A stretch of DNA of 35,655 bases from Leptolyngbya sp. PLA1 (GTDB taxonomy: Bacteria > Planctomycetota > Phycisphaerae > Phycisphaerales > UBA1924). The stretch is taken from positions 1 through 35,655 of the forward strand of contig QWIH01000034.1 of assembly GCA_021405315.1 (NCBI GenBank), in the 5' to 3' direction. Of this stretch, positions 1-8,146 are shown one piece after another. Positions within the stretch are counted from its first letter, which is position 1. Each line of letters opens with the position of its first letter. Below the pieces are notes generated by a model. That model worked only from the letters and a program-made list of their open reading frames with translations, was not told the origin of the DNA and ran no database searches. The translations under genes and the position numbers were made by a program.

Positions 1-2
1 AT

Positions 3-395
3 AACCCGGGGGCCTGCCGGGGCCGGGTGCCGGTGGCAGGGGTTCGAGTGGCGACCTTCACTCTGAGCGGGCTGCTCGCAGGCGTGTCGGGCGTCGCGGC
101 ACTGATGTACGTGCCCACGGCATCGCACGACCAGGCGCAGGGGCTTGAACTCGAGGCCCTCGCCGCGGTCGTGATCGGGGGCACGCAGGTCACCGGTGGG
201 CGGGGGTCGATTCTCGGCACGCTTGTAGGCGTACACGTCGTCGGGCTGGCGCTTGTCCTGCCAGCCTACGAGCCCGGGCTTTCCCCCGGGGCCGTCCGGA
301 TGCTGGTCGCCGCGGTGCTGCTCGCCTTCGTCGGGGCGCAGGCCGGGCTGAGGCGGTTCGTCCGCGGCCACGAGGCCAGGGCCACTATGGCCTAG
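3..395 (+). CDS. Sugar-type ABC transporter permease, C-terminal part (5' end outside window)
   Basis: This is the last 130 or so residues of an inner-membrane permease of the ribose/branched-chain amino acid type (BPD_transp_2 family). The reading frame is open to the window edge, so the start lies upstream. The family landmarks are visible in order: an N-P-G-A...G-V-x-V segment that matches the cytoplasmic coupling loop, a membrane helix with LSGLLAGVSGVAAL, the conserved loop ALAAVVIGGTQVTGGRGS, and then two further hydrophobic helices ending in a basic tail. IGGT...GGRGS is the strongest signature. The gene is followed after 29 bases by a small conserved gene on the same strand. The ATPase and binding protein must lie upstream if present. 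The substrate cannot be read from this fragment; a sugar is an inference from the family. Confidence 0.85.
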   Translation, partial: NPGACRGRVPVAGVRVATFTLSGLLAGVSGVAALMYVPTASHDQAQGLELEALAAVVIGGTQVTGGRGSILGTLVGVHVVGLALVLPAYEPGLSPGAVRMLVAAVLLAFVGAQAGLRRFVRGHEARATMA

Positions 396-424
396 GCCCA
401 GTTGGCCCCGCGTACGGTTGGGGC

Positions 425-778
425 ATGAACCACTACGAGATCTGGGTGAACCTGAAGGACAGCCGCAAGGACCTGGAGTTCTGCGAGGCGGTGAACGAGT
501 ACCTGGGGTACCTCCGCAGCCAGGGTCGACTCGAGTCGTGGCGGATCACGAGGCGGAAGTTCGGGTTCGGACCCGCCGGACTGGGCGAGTTTCACATCTC
601 GATCTCCTTCCGGGATCTGACTCAGCTCGACGAGGCTTTCGGGGAGGTGGCGACCCGGGCGGGAGAGGTCGAGCGCCTCCATTTGCCTGTGTACTCGATG
701 GTCACAGACTTCCAGAGTGCCCTCTACCGGGACTTCCCGGACCCCCAGCGGGCGGGGGACAAGGGGAAGGGCCCATAA
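425..778 (+). CDS. Small conserved protein, resembles DUF6614
   Basis: A soluble protein of 117 residues beginning MNHYEIWVNLKDS. It has no signal peptide or membrane helix. It has an alternating alpha/beta look: a strand (HYEIWVNL), a helix (RKDLEFCEAVNEYLGYL), strands around ESWRITRRKFGFG and FHISISF, then a helix and a C-terminal strand. This suggests a ferredoxin-like or dimeric alpha/beta-barrel type fold. From memory it resembles the DUF6614 family; no function is known to me. It starts 29 bases after the permease gene on the same strand, so co-transcription is likely, but a transport role is only inferred from position. The C-terminal tail (AGDKGKGP) looks disordered. Confidence 0.7.
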   Translation: MNHYEIWVNLKDSRKDLEFCEAVNEYLGYLRSQGRLESWRITRRKFGFGPAGLGEFHISISFRDLTQLDEAFGEVATRAGEVERLHLPVYSMVTDFQSALYRDFPDPQRAGDKGKGP

Positions 779-847
779 GGGCCTCGGGTGCTATTGCACG
801 GAGCCCCGAACACCGCTATAACTAAGTCGTCCCGGAGGGACGCTGTC

Positions 848-1585
848 ATGCACCGCAGGACTGGTGAACCGGGTGGGGGGCATGGTGAGGAAGCGCTGGA
901 TGGCGCGGAAGTCGTACCGTCGGACCTCGCCGCGGCACTCGCCGCATCCGAAGCCGGCGGACTCGGATCCAAGGTGCTGGTGCTGAACAAGGCGTTCGCC
1001 GCGATGCGCGTCGTGCCCGCGAAGCGGGCGTTCAGCCTGCTCGCCCGCAGCATCGCGGAGATCATCCACGTCGAAACTGACAGTGCTGGCGCCGGGCGGT
1101 ACCTGACGTACGACCTGGAATCGTGGATCGAGGTTTCTGCGCTCGCTCGCGAGATGGAGCGTGAGCGGCACGACTGGGTGCGCACCGTTCGGTTCGAGAT
1201 CGCGGTGCCCAGGATCATCCGCCTTCTCGGCTATGAACGGTTGCCGGCGCAGAGCGTGAAGCTCAACCGCCGAAACCTCTTTGCGCGAGATCGCAACCGC
1301 TGCCAGTACTGCGGGCGGATCTACCCCACCAGCGACCTGTCCATCGATCACGTCCGTCCCCGCGCACAGGGCGGCGGCGACTCGTGGGAAAACCTCGTCT
1401 GTGCGTGCATCCGGTGCAACGCGAAGAAGGGTGGCCGCACGCCGGACGAAGCGCACATGAGGCTGATTCGCAAGCCCGAGCGCCCGAGACGTAACCCGCT
1501 CATCATGCTCAGGCTCGGGAACGAGAAGTACCAGTCCTGGCGGGCGTTCCTCGACCACGCCTACTGGAGCGTCGAACTCGGCTGA
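848..1585 (+). CDS. HNH endonuclease family protein
   Basis: A protein of 245 residues with a C-terminal HNH nuclease domain. The zinc-binding pair CQYCG is followed by IDHVRPRAQGGG (the His of the beta-beta-alpha metal finger), then WENLVCACIRCNAKKG, which carries the Asn and the second CxxC. The N-terminal half (LNKAFAAMRVVPAKRAFSLL and a following strand-rich stretch) is the extension usual in the chromosomal, non-mobile HNH proteins found in planctomycetes and cyanobacteria. The start was set at 848 because GGAGGG stands at 834-839, eight bases before this ATG. The same frame is open further upstream, but that part looks non-coding. There is no intron, intein or phage context, so this is probably a housekeeping nuclease of unknown substrate rather than a homing enzyme. 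Confidence 0.85.
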   Translation: MHRRTGEPGGGHGEEALDGAEVVPSDLAAALAASEAGGLGSKVLVLNKAFAAMRVVPAKRAFSLLARSIAEIIHVETDSAGAGRYLTYDLESWIEVSALAREMERERHDWVRTVRFEIAVPRIIRLLGYERLPAQSVKLNRRNLFARDRNRCQYCGRIYPTSDLSIDHVRPRAQGGGDSWENLVCACIRCNAKKGGRTPDEAHMRLIRKPERPRRNPLIMLRLGNEKYQSWRAFLDHAYWSVELG

Positions 1586-1620
1586 GCGCGTGCGCTCTGT
1601 GGTCGGGTCGGTGTCACGCC

Positions 1621-3519
1621 TTACGTCCGGACAAGCCGCGCATACACGAGCCACTCAACGCAGAGCAAGGCGAGCACCCCCGCCGCAAACCAGTGCCAGA
1701 TCTCGCGTCGGTCTGCCGGGGGCGACGGCGCGGATTCCGCCGCGGCCACCCGGTCGCCCGCCTTCGTCGTTGTGAGGGAAGATTCCGCGGCATTGAGCAG
1801 GTTGACCGCCAGCCGTGCGTCTCCAGCGCGATACATCCCCGCGAGAGCCATCGGCGGGGCCGTCGCGACCTGGGCGTCCGGGCCGGCCACCGCACTGGCC
1901 GACGCCGGTCCGGAGATGGCGATGCTCGCACCCGGTGCCGCGGGGATCTCGATGGGCTCGCCCGTGGTGTGCCCTTCACCCCTGGACAGCGACCAGCGAG
2001 CCGTGAGCAAGTCGACCGCTGATGCAACGAACACGGGGAAGCCTGACTGCACGGGCCAGTTCGACCGGGTGAGATCAAAGGTGACGACGAGCCGCGGCCA
2101 GCGTCCCGTTTCGCTCGCTAGGACGATGGGCGCGGAGGAGCATCGCGCGATCGGCATCCAGCCCTCCGGCGCTGTCACGAGGGGGGTCGCGTCGAGCGAG
2201 AGCCCGTCGAGGCTGACGTGCCGGAGTGCCGGGTGTCGCCGGTCCCAGAAGATTGCGCTCGGGGGGCCCGCCGCTCCCGACCCCAGCAACCCCGGCCTTC
2301 CGGGGGCATCCGCCCCGAATGTCAGCGACGGGCAAGCCGGGGCCTCGGCCGGAGACACCCGGTCAAAGATGATCATCGAGGGTACGGGTGGCGTGGGGGC
2401 GCCCCGAGACAACCATTCCCGCTCCGACATCTCCTCCAGGCCCGAGGTTCGAAGTTCTGACAGGACTTCGCGCAGGAGCACGGAGCCCAGCGGCAGCTCT
2501 CCCAGCGCCCCTTCCGGCGAGACAATCATCAACCGCGGGTTCGTTACCGGTGCGAGGACCAGTGCCGCGACGTCGTCCGATGCGAGTGCGTCCATCCCGG
2601 GGAGTGCGGCACGGATGACGCCGCCAGGTCGGCAGGCTAGTTGGAACGTGACGGACGTTCGTCCCGCGTTTCCCGCGGCGATCATCGGAAGCCGAGAGAC
2701 GACCTCGCCGTCCACATCGATGCTGACCACGGTGGGGGATGGGCTCGGCCCGGTGCCGACGACCTCGACCAAGCCTTCGACCGTCTCCGGCGATGACTCG
2801 GAGCGGCTCGTTGCAAACGCCACGATGCCGAGATTGGGCGGTGTTTCCTCACCGTGGAACGGCAGCGATTCAACTTTCACGTGTGAGGGGCAATCCCGGG
2901 GAACCGCAGCCTCGTCTGACAGGAGGATGATGCTCCCCCGCGGGGCGTCTTCTTGCGCACCCTTGAGCAGCGAATCAGCGAGTTCGAGGGCTGATCGGAG
3001 GTCCCCCGGCTGGTCCGTGCGGGAAACCGCGGACAGTGCATCGAGGGAGGCGCGATGCGACCCTCCGAAGCCGCAGAGCACCCGGGGTTCCGCAGCGAAG
3101 GTGACGACGGCAAACTGGCTGGAGGGCGAGGCTCGGTCGGACCGCACCAACTGCCGCGCGCGATCGAGGGCGTCATCAAGCCTGCTGATCCCGGGCCGCG
3201 CAGTTTGGGCCGACATCGAGGCGGAAACGTCGATGAGCAGCACGACGCGTCCACCGGCGCCTCCCACGCCGCTCACGGCGGGCCGCCCCACGGCGCATAC
3301 CGCCAACCCGGCAATCAGCACGTGCAGCAACAAGAGCCACGAGGGACGCAGCATCTTCAGAGGCACGTTGACCTGCACGTCCTTCGCGGCCAGCGGCCAG
3401 TATCGGACCGTTGAGACTCGCACCGGGCGGCGTCTCAGGCGCAGCAGATACAGCACGAGCAACACCGGGCCGGCGACTGAGGCGGCCCAGGCCATGGCGG
3501 ATGGGGCGAGGAACTCCAC
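1621..3519 (-). CDS. BatA-type membrane protein with von Willebrand factor A domain
   Basis: A 632-residue inner-membrane protein starting at GTG. Residues 1-80 form the BatA N-terminal module: two membrane helices (about 11-27 and 58-76) around a basic loop LLRLRRRPVRVST. A von Willebrand A domain follows, with the metal site DVSAS at 97-101 and a later LLSDEAA strand. After about residue 250 there is a long extracytoplasmic region with strand-rich segments. A final membrane helix (about 606-625) is followed by a short basic tail. Planctomycetes often carry such proteins beside MoxR ATPases and DUF58 proteins in Bat-like clusters; none of those partners is nearby here. It lies 27 bases after rlmE on the same strand. 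The role is unknown. The domain calls are firm; the function is not. Confidence 0.85.
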   Translation of the reverse strand: MEFLAPSAMAWAASVAGPVLLVLYLLRLRRRPVRVSTVRYWPLAAKDVQVNVPLKMLRPSWLLLLHVLIAGLAVCAVGRPAVSGVGGAGGRVVLLIDVSASMSAQTARPGISRLDDALDRARQLVRSDRASPSSQFAVVTFAAEPRVLCGFGGSHRASLDALSAVSRTDQPGDLRSALELADSLLKGAQEDAPRGSIILLSDEAAVPRDCPSHVKVESLPFHGEETPPNLGIVAFATSRSESSPETVEGLVEVVGTGPSPSPTVVSIDVDGEVVSRLPMIAAGNAGRTSVTFQLACRPGGVIRAALPGMDALASDDVAALVLAPVTNPRLMIVSPEGALGELPLGSVLLREVLSELRTSGLEEMSEREWLSRGAPTPPVPSMIIFDRVSPAEAPACPSLTFGADAPGRPGLLGSGAAGPPSAIFWDRRHPALRHVSLDGLSLDATPLVTAPEGWMPIARCSSAPIVLASETGRWPRLVVTFDLTRSNWPVQSGFPVFVASAVDLLTARWSLSRGEGHTTGEPIEIPAAPGASIAISGPASASAVAGPDAQVATAPPMALAGMYRAGDARLAVNLLNAAESSLTTTKAGDRVAAAESAPSPPADRREIWHWFAAGVLALLCVEWLVYARLVRT

Positions 3520-3546
3520 GGGCGAGGATACGGGGTGAGGTGGGGA

Positions 3547-4170
3547 TCAGGGAGTCTCGGGCAGTCCCTTGAATCCCTCGGCCCAGATGAAAAGCTCCTT
3601 GGAGAGGTCCCGGCTCGCCTGCGGCTTGGTGGTTCCCGCCTGCATGAACATCCGCTTGGCGCGAGCGATCACGCCCGGGGTCGGCTCACCCTCGAGGATC
3701 TTCATCAGCAGGTTGCCTCCCGGCCTCAGGAGGCCGTGGCACAGGTCGAGTACCCGCTCGCAGAGCCGGGCCGACATGAAGTCATCCCCGTGCCCGGAGG
3801 TGTTCGGTGCCATGTCAGAGATCAGCACGTCGAAGCGGCGGTTTGAACCCGCCGGGAATCCGGCCGCCTCGAGAAAGACCGATGGGTCCGTGGCGAAGAT
3901 GTCTCCTCGCAGCGTCACGACACGGTCCGAGAGCTCCGCGGTCACTTCAGAAAGGTCGATCCCGACGATCCTCGCCTTCGGCCCCAGGTGCTTGTCGAGC
4001 ACCTGCAGCCAGGAACCGGGCGCACACCCGAGGTCGAGCACCGCGTCGGTTCGGCGGATGAGCCGCCGCTTCTCCTGGATCTCCAGCAGCTTGTAGGCGG
4101 ACCGGGCCGCGTAGCCTTCGGCCTTGGCCTGCTTGAAGTAACGGTCGTGGAGCTTTCGCGGCTGGGGCAT
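3547..4170 (-). CDS. rlmE: 23S rRNA (uridine-2'-O)-methyltransferase RlmE (FtsJ/RrmJ)
   Basis: A 207-residue class I S-adenosylmethionine-dependent methyltransferase. In the known family it methylates the 2'-hydroxyl of U2552 in the A-loop of 23S rRNA, late in 50S assembly. The SAM-binding motif DLGCAPGSW is at 46-54. The K-D-K-E catalytic tetrad of the family can be placed at K27 (SAYKLLEI), D119 (SDMAPN), K157 (LLMKILEG) and E192 (SKELFIWA). The N-terminus with RSAYKLLEI and the length (209 in Escherichia coli) match well. It follows the IscX-like gene by 20 bases and precedes the VWA protein by 27, so it is probably co-transcribed with them. The family assignment is firm. Confidence 0.95.
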   Translation of the reverse strand: MPQPRKLHDRYFKQAKAEGYAARSAYKLLEIQEKRRLIRRTDAVLDLGCAPGSWLQVLDKHLGPKARIVGIDLSEVTAELSDRVVTLRGDIFATDPSVFLEAAGFPAGSNRRFDVLISDMAPNTSGHGDDFMSARLCERVLDLCHGLLRPGGNLLMKILEGEPTPGVIARAKRMFMQAGTTKPQASRDLSKELFIWAEGFKGLPETP

Positions 4171-4190
4171 CCCCGCAAAGGTTAGTCAGG

Positions 4191-4403
4191 TCAGAGGCGG
4201 GCCTCGATCCAGTGTCGTTGGATCTCCTCCAGAATCCTCTCGTTCACCGGGTGGCCCGGCTCTTCGCGGAACCCGGGCAGTTTCGCAACCAATGCTCTGA
4301 GTTGGACGAAGCCGGTGCGGAGCGGGTCGATGTCGGGATATGCCCGCGCCAGTTCTTCGCCGATCAGATCGACGTCGAGCCAGTGGAAGGTGTCGTCCGG
4401 CAT
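4191..4403 (-). CDS. iscX: IscX-like iron-sulphur assembly accessory protein
   Basis: A 70-residue acidic protein that matches IscX/YfhJ along its whole length: an N-terminal Trp (FHWLDVDLIGEEL), then YPDIDP, a hydrophobic F-x-x-L segment, LPGF, and the C-terminal block NERILEEIQRHWIEA. In proteobacteria IscX binds the cysteine desulphurase IscS and iron and tunes Fe-S cluster assembly. The frame is open 61 codons further upstream, but that part is low in complexity and overlaps the fliS 3' end. The start at 4403 is preceded by GGAGG at good spacing and gives the family's usual length. It stands without any isc genes, between fliS (77 bases) and rlmE (20 bases). The family call is good; the role in this organism is inferred. 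Confidence 0.8.
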   Translation of the reverse strand: MPDDTFHWLDVDLIGEELARAYPDIDPLRTGFVQLRALVAKLPGFREEPGHPVNERILEEIQRHWIEARL

Positions 4404-4480
4404 GGGAACCTCCGCCCGCACGGCGGCGGGTGTCGGAGTTGTAGGGAGACGGGAGGGTGCAAGGAGAACGACGCGGGCAC

Positions 4481-4930
4481 TCAGGCCTGCAGGCTGATCT
4501 CGCCTCGTGGTGCCGCGGTGGGGGGCGTCCCGGGTGCCGCGGGGCTGCCTCGCTCCGCCGCCAACTGCTGCATCAGCATCACCCATGTCTCCCGCTCGAA
4601 GTCGAGGAGCTTCACCAGGGTTTCTGCCTTGGCTCGGTCCTTCTCGAAGCGGGCCTCGACCACCAATCGGTAGAGGTACGAATAAAGGCCCCGGGCATTC
4701 TGAGCGAGTTCCGGGTCGATGTCATCCCGGATCGTGTTCAGCAGTTCGAAGACGATGTCGCGGCACTGCGAAAACCCGTTGAAGGTCTTCTCCGCGTTGT
4801 TCGCCTCGAGCCCCTCGATCCCCTGGCGGGCGAACTTGATGGCTCCGTCGAGGAGCATCAGGCGGAGCTCCTCGGGGCTGGCGGTCATGACCTTCGTCCG
4901 AAGATACGTGTTGGCTGACTGGGTCGTCAT
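4481..4930 (-). CDS. fliS: Flagellar secretion chaperone FliS
   Basis: A 149-residue, mostly helical cytoplasmic protein. In the known family FliS wraps the C-terminus of flagellin, stops it polymerising early and hands it to the export gate. The typical FliS opening is visible: a YLRTKVMTASPEELRLMLLD segment, in which the P-E-L-L/M-x-L-Y/L-D motif is the family hallmark, followed by KFARQGIEG, a middle helix and YLYRLVVEARFEKD. The last 20 residues (SPAAPGTPPTAAPRG) are proline-rich and probably disordered. It lies 63 bases after fliD in the same direction, the usual fliD-fliS order. No clear ribosome site stands before the ATG. Confidence 0.93.
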   Translation of the reverse strand: MTTQSANTYLRTKVMTASPEELRLMLLDGAIKFARQGIEGLEANNAEKTFNGFSQCRDIVFELLNTIRDDIDPELAQNARGLYSYLYRLVVEARFEKDRAKAETLVKLLDFERETWVMLMQQLAAERGSPAAPGTPPTAAPRGEISLQA

Positions 4931-4993
4931 GGATGAAACGTCTATCGGACGGAACGGCGGCCCTGTTCAGCGTTGCGGGCGGGTCGGGCGAGT

Positions 4994-7873
4994 TCATCCC
5001 AGCGTGGCAAGGGCGGATTGCTGGGTTTGGAGCTTGCCGATGGCGGTTTCCATCGCGAGGAACTGCTTCTGCAGGATCTCCTGCTTGCTGAGCAACCTCT
5101 GGTTCATGGCCTGGACCCGTGCCTGCTGCAGGCGGATCTGCTCGTCGATGGCCTTTGACCTCCCCGTGAGCACGCCGCTCGTGGAGTCAATGAACCGGGT
5201 GGTGAGCTGCTCGATCTGCCCGATGACACCCAGCGCGGAGAATGTGCTGCCCGCGTTCGGGTTCCGGACCCTGACGCCGGGGAGGCCCGGCACCTCGATT
5301 TCGGCGTCCTGCACCTGCTCCCGCGTGGTGAAGAGCGATTCCACGCTCGCGGGGTCTTCATCGAGGGCCTCGCGGAGGCGAGTCTCGTCCAGCTTCAGCG
5401 CGCCGCCTTCGCCCACGGTGATGCCGATCTCTGCGAGCGTGCTGAACCGCCCGGACGTGCCGATGCCGGCGGACTGGATGGTGCGGAAGAGCGACGACCG
5501 GATCTCGAGCATGGTGCTGTCGCCGATCAGCGGACCCTTCTGCTTGGTTTCCTCGACGTACTTGGTCTGCTCCGAGATGCGGGAGACCACGGTGTTGAAC
5601 GACTTCACGAACACATCGATCTCCGAGAAGATCGCCTCTGTGTCGGTCGCGATGGTCATCGTGACCGGGGTGTCCGAGCGTCGCGCCAGGTCCAACCTCA
5701 CGCCCGGGAGCAGCGTGTCAACGGTGTTCGTGCTGCTGGTGACCGCGATGGCCCGGGCGGCGTCCGTCGAGCCGTAGAACATCAGGGCGTCCCGGCCCAG
5801 CTCCAGGGTCTGCGGCGCCAGAGAGAACGAGCCGGTGTCGAGGAGGAACCTCCCCGCCGTGCCGCTGGACGTGCTCGTGAGGCTGAGACGGTACGGTGTC
5901 GCGCCCGCGCCGTCGCGGACGAGCGCCGCGGACACGCCCGCGCCCGCCTGGTTGATCTTGTCGATCACCTGCTGGAGGGTGTCCGCCGCGGAAAACTCGA
6001 CGACCCGCTCGAACGAGCCATCCACGTAGTTGGACGACCCTGTGTCCTCCGCCGTCTTCGCGAGGTTCATGGCCTTTGCGGCGGTGCCTGACACGTCCTC
6101 GATCTTGATCTTCAGCGTGCCGGCGGGGGTGGAGGTGTTGTCCTCGCTGATCAGCAGACCGTCGCCGGTCGAGTTGATCGAGGCCTTCACCTTCAGCCCC
6201 AGGGCGTTGATCTTCGTGATCACATCGCCCATCGTGCGTGTGTTGGCGTCGATGCTGACGGTCTGTGAGGCGCCGGTGGAATCGGTGATCCGGAAGGTGC
6301 CGGTGCCGACGCCCCGGCCCGAGTTCAGAGACGCCAGCGTGGTGGCCCGGCTGACGTACTGACGCTGCAGGTTGTTGGCGCTGACGGTGGAGGAAGCAAC
6401 GCCCGTGGCCCCCGTCGAGAGCCCGAGCGAGGCCGCGGTGTCCGCGCCCGAGTTGCCCGTGACGATGAAGTTCCCGACGCCGCCCGTCAGGTCCGTGAGT
6501 TCGAGCCCGTTGCCCCGCTCGCTCAGCGAGAGCCGGACCTCGCCGTTGGTCGCGGCGTCGACCGCCGCGATCATGTCGGCGAGCGTCCCGTTGGTGGTGT
6601 CGATGTCGAAGTCGTAGTTGTTGCCGCTGCGGGTGGTGATGAAGATCTTGCCGTCGCCGCTGACGCCAGCGCCGCCGTTGAGGCCGCGGACGAGCGTCGT
6701 GTTGAGGCCCGCGAGCAGGCGGTTGCCGTTGATCGTCCCGGTCGCGGAAGTGAGGATTCCCAGGTCCGCCGCCGTGGTCGAGCCAAGCGTGGGGTTCTCG
6801 CTGACCGTGATGGTGCGAATCCCCGAGCTCTCCGTGATGATGAGCCTGCCGTTTGTCTGGTCGATCGAGGCGGCAACGTCGGTGAAGCCCTGGTCGGAGA
6901 GTTGTTCGTTGATGCGGTCGACCAGGCCTTGGACGGTGGAGACTTCGCCCTCAACCTTGACAAGCTGGTCGACGCCGTTGACGGTCTGCGTCTCGTAGAC
7001 GTCGCCGACGTTGATGAAGGCGTCGGACCCGCTCACGGAGATCTTGAAGTTCCAGACGGAGGTGCCCGTGCCGCTGGCGCTGCGGATGTTGACGCCCCGC
7101 CCGTCGTTGAGGCTCGCCAGCGTGACATTGCCGTGGAGTCTGTGGATCACGGAGCCGGTGAGCGTGCCCCCTGATGCGGCGCCGGCGATCCCCAGGCTGG
7201 CCGCGGTGGTGTAGCCGGTGCCGTTGGCGACGGTCATCGTCCCGCCGCCGCCGGCGGTGTCCTTGAGGACGAGCCGCCCGCCGCTCACGCTCGCGGAAAC
7301 TCGCGCCGAGCCGTTGTCGTTGATGGCCTGCAGGACGTCACCCACCGTGGTGGCCCGTGAAAGATCGATCGTCGCGGAGACGCCGGCGGAGTCCGTGACC
7401 ACGATGCGCCCACGCGAGACGCCTGCCCCGTCGTTGAGGTCTGCGAGGGCGATGTCCGTGTCCAGCCTCGCGTGCGCGGGCTCGAAGCTGAAGCTCGTGG
7501 CGCCGAGGGCCGCAACGTCGGAGTTCGCAAAGCCCCGGCTCAGCATCTGCTGTGTCGTCACGAGGCGATCCACGAGGAATGTGTACGTCCCGTTGGCGGC
7601 CGTTGGGCCCGCGGTGCCCCGCAGGATGTCCGAATCCGACGATGTCGCGGAGCGGGTCGAGAACGTCTTCTTGTCTCGGAACGCCTTCGCCGCGTCCCGC
7701 AGCGCAGAGAGCCGAGAGTTGATGTCGAGATAGCCGGTCTGCTGGAGCTGGAGCTGAGCAACGCGGGCGGCGACGAGGTCCCGGGGGCGGGCCTCCACCT
7801 TCAGCAACTGCTGGATGATGGACGCGCTGTCAATCCCGCTGAACAGGCCCACGCCAGTCGAAATGCCGCTCAT
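4994..7873 (-). CDS. fliD: Flagellar hook-associated protein 2 (filament cap) FliD, enlarged
   Basis: FliD caps the growing flagellar filament and helps flagellin fold into place at the tip. The N-terminal D0 helix (FSGIDSASIIQQLLKVEARP) and the C-terminal helical end with LTGRSKAIDEQIRLQQARVQ and ALATLG are typical. At 959 residues it is far larger than the common 450-700. The extra length is the middle, which holds four degenerate repeats beginning near residues 144, 252, 395 and 513. Each opens with an L-N-(D/G/S)-G-x-G-V turn, continues into a strand pair and a V-x-D-(V/M)-I-x-x-I-N/D segment, and the first three close on a T-A-A-(S/D)-L-G-(I/L) stretch. These resemble the hook IN motif of this family. 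GGAGGAG stands eight bases before the ATG. It is co-directional with a small upstream gene and with fliS. Confidence 0.93.
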   Translation of the reverse strand: MSGISTGVGLFSGIDSASIIQQLLKVEARPRDLVAARVAQLQLQQTGYLDINSRLSALRDAAKAFRDKKTFSTRSATSSDSDILRGTAGPTAANGTYTFLVDRLVTTQQMLSRGFANSDVAALGATSFSFEPAHARLDTDIALADLNDGAGVSRGRIVVTDSAGVSATIDLSRATTVGDVLQAINDNGSARVSASVSGGRLVLKDTAGGGGTMTVANGTGYTTAASLGIAGAASGGTLTGSVIHRLHGNVTLASLNDGRGVNIRSASGTGTSVWNFKISVSGSDAFINVGDVYETQTVNGVDQLVKVEGEVSTVQGLVDRINEQLSDQGFTDVAASIDQTNGRLIITESSGIRTITVSENPTLGSTTAADLGILTSATGTINGNRLLAGLNTTLVRGLNGGAGVSGDGKIFITTRSGNNYDFDIDTTNGTLADMIAAVDAATNGEVRLSLSERGNGLELTDLTGGVGNFIVTGNSGADTAASLGLSTGATGVASSTVSANNLQRQYVSRATTLASLNSGRGVGTGTFRITDSTGASQTVSIDANTRTMGDVITKINALGLKVKASINSTGDGLLISEDNTSTPAGTLKIKIEDVSGTAAKAMNLAKTAEDTGSSNYVDGSFERVVEFSAADTLQQVIDKINQAGAGVSAALVRDGAGATPYRLSLTSTSSGTAGRFLLDTGSFSLAPQTLELGRDALMFYGSTDAARAIAVTSSTNTVDTLLPGVRLDLARRSDTPVTMTIATDTEAIFSEIDVFVKSFNTVVSRISEQTKYVEETKQKGPLIGDSTMLEIRSSLFRTIQSAGIGTSGRFSTLAEIGITVGEGGALKLDETRLREALDEDPASVESLFTTREQVQDAEIEVPGLPGVRVRNPNAGSTFSALGVIGQIEQLTTRFIDSTSGVLTGRSKAIDEQIRLQQARVQAMNQRLLSKQEILQKQFLAMETAIGKLQTQQSALATLG

Positions 7874-7891
7874 GCCGTGCTCTCCTCCCGA

Positions 7892-8140
7892 TCACGCCGC
7901 GTGGCGGGTCTTCCATGAGAGAAGCGACCCCTCGCGGCTCGCGGCCCATCGTCCCGTGCGGGCACCGGTGAAGCGATACGACGGCGTCGGAAGTTCCGCC
8001 GCCGCGGATCTGCCTACCGGGCGATCGAGCCCTGCCCGCCTCAGCGACATGAGGTCCATGGCCCACGTCGACAGGACCCGAGCGTACATCTTCCGCACGC
8101 GGAGTTGCAGGTCTGATGGGATTGGAAGCTCATCGCTCAA
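7892..8140 (-). CDS. Small unknown protein encoded directly upstream of fliD
   Basis: An 82-residue basic protein that I do not recognise. It would start at TTG (8138-8140), with GGAG nine bases before it. The first half (LQLRVRKMYARVLSTWAMDLMSLRRAG) is a strong amphipathic helix candidate. The second half is rich in Arg, Ser and Gly. It ends 18 bases before the fliD ATG, in the same direction, so co-transcription and possibly translational coupling are likely. Its place at the head of a fliD-fliS unit suggests a small flagellar regulator, chaperone or export factor, but this is inference from position only. A pair of interleaved inverted repeats covers its ribosome site. The start codon choice and the coding status are less certain than for its neighbours. 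Confidence 0.5.
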   Translation of the reverse strand: MSDELPIPSDLQLRVRKMYARVLSTWAMDLMSLRRAGLDRPVGRSAAAELPTPSYRFTGARTGRWAASREGSLLSWKTRHAA

Positions 8141-8146
8141 GGCGCC

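Noticed and set aside
1772..3538. A 588-codon open frame on the plus strand opposite the VWA protein gene
   Set aside because: Ser/Arg/Thr-rich composition without any domain; it is the usual antisense open frame of high-GC DNA. The minus-strand frame has clear BatA and VWA motifs.
4404..4586. In-frame extension of the IscX-like gene by 61 codons
   Set aside because: Overlaps the fliS 3' end and lacks protein-like composition; GGAGG precedes the ATG at 4403.
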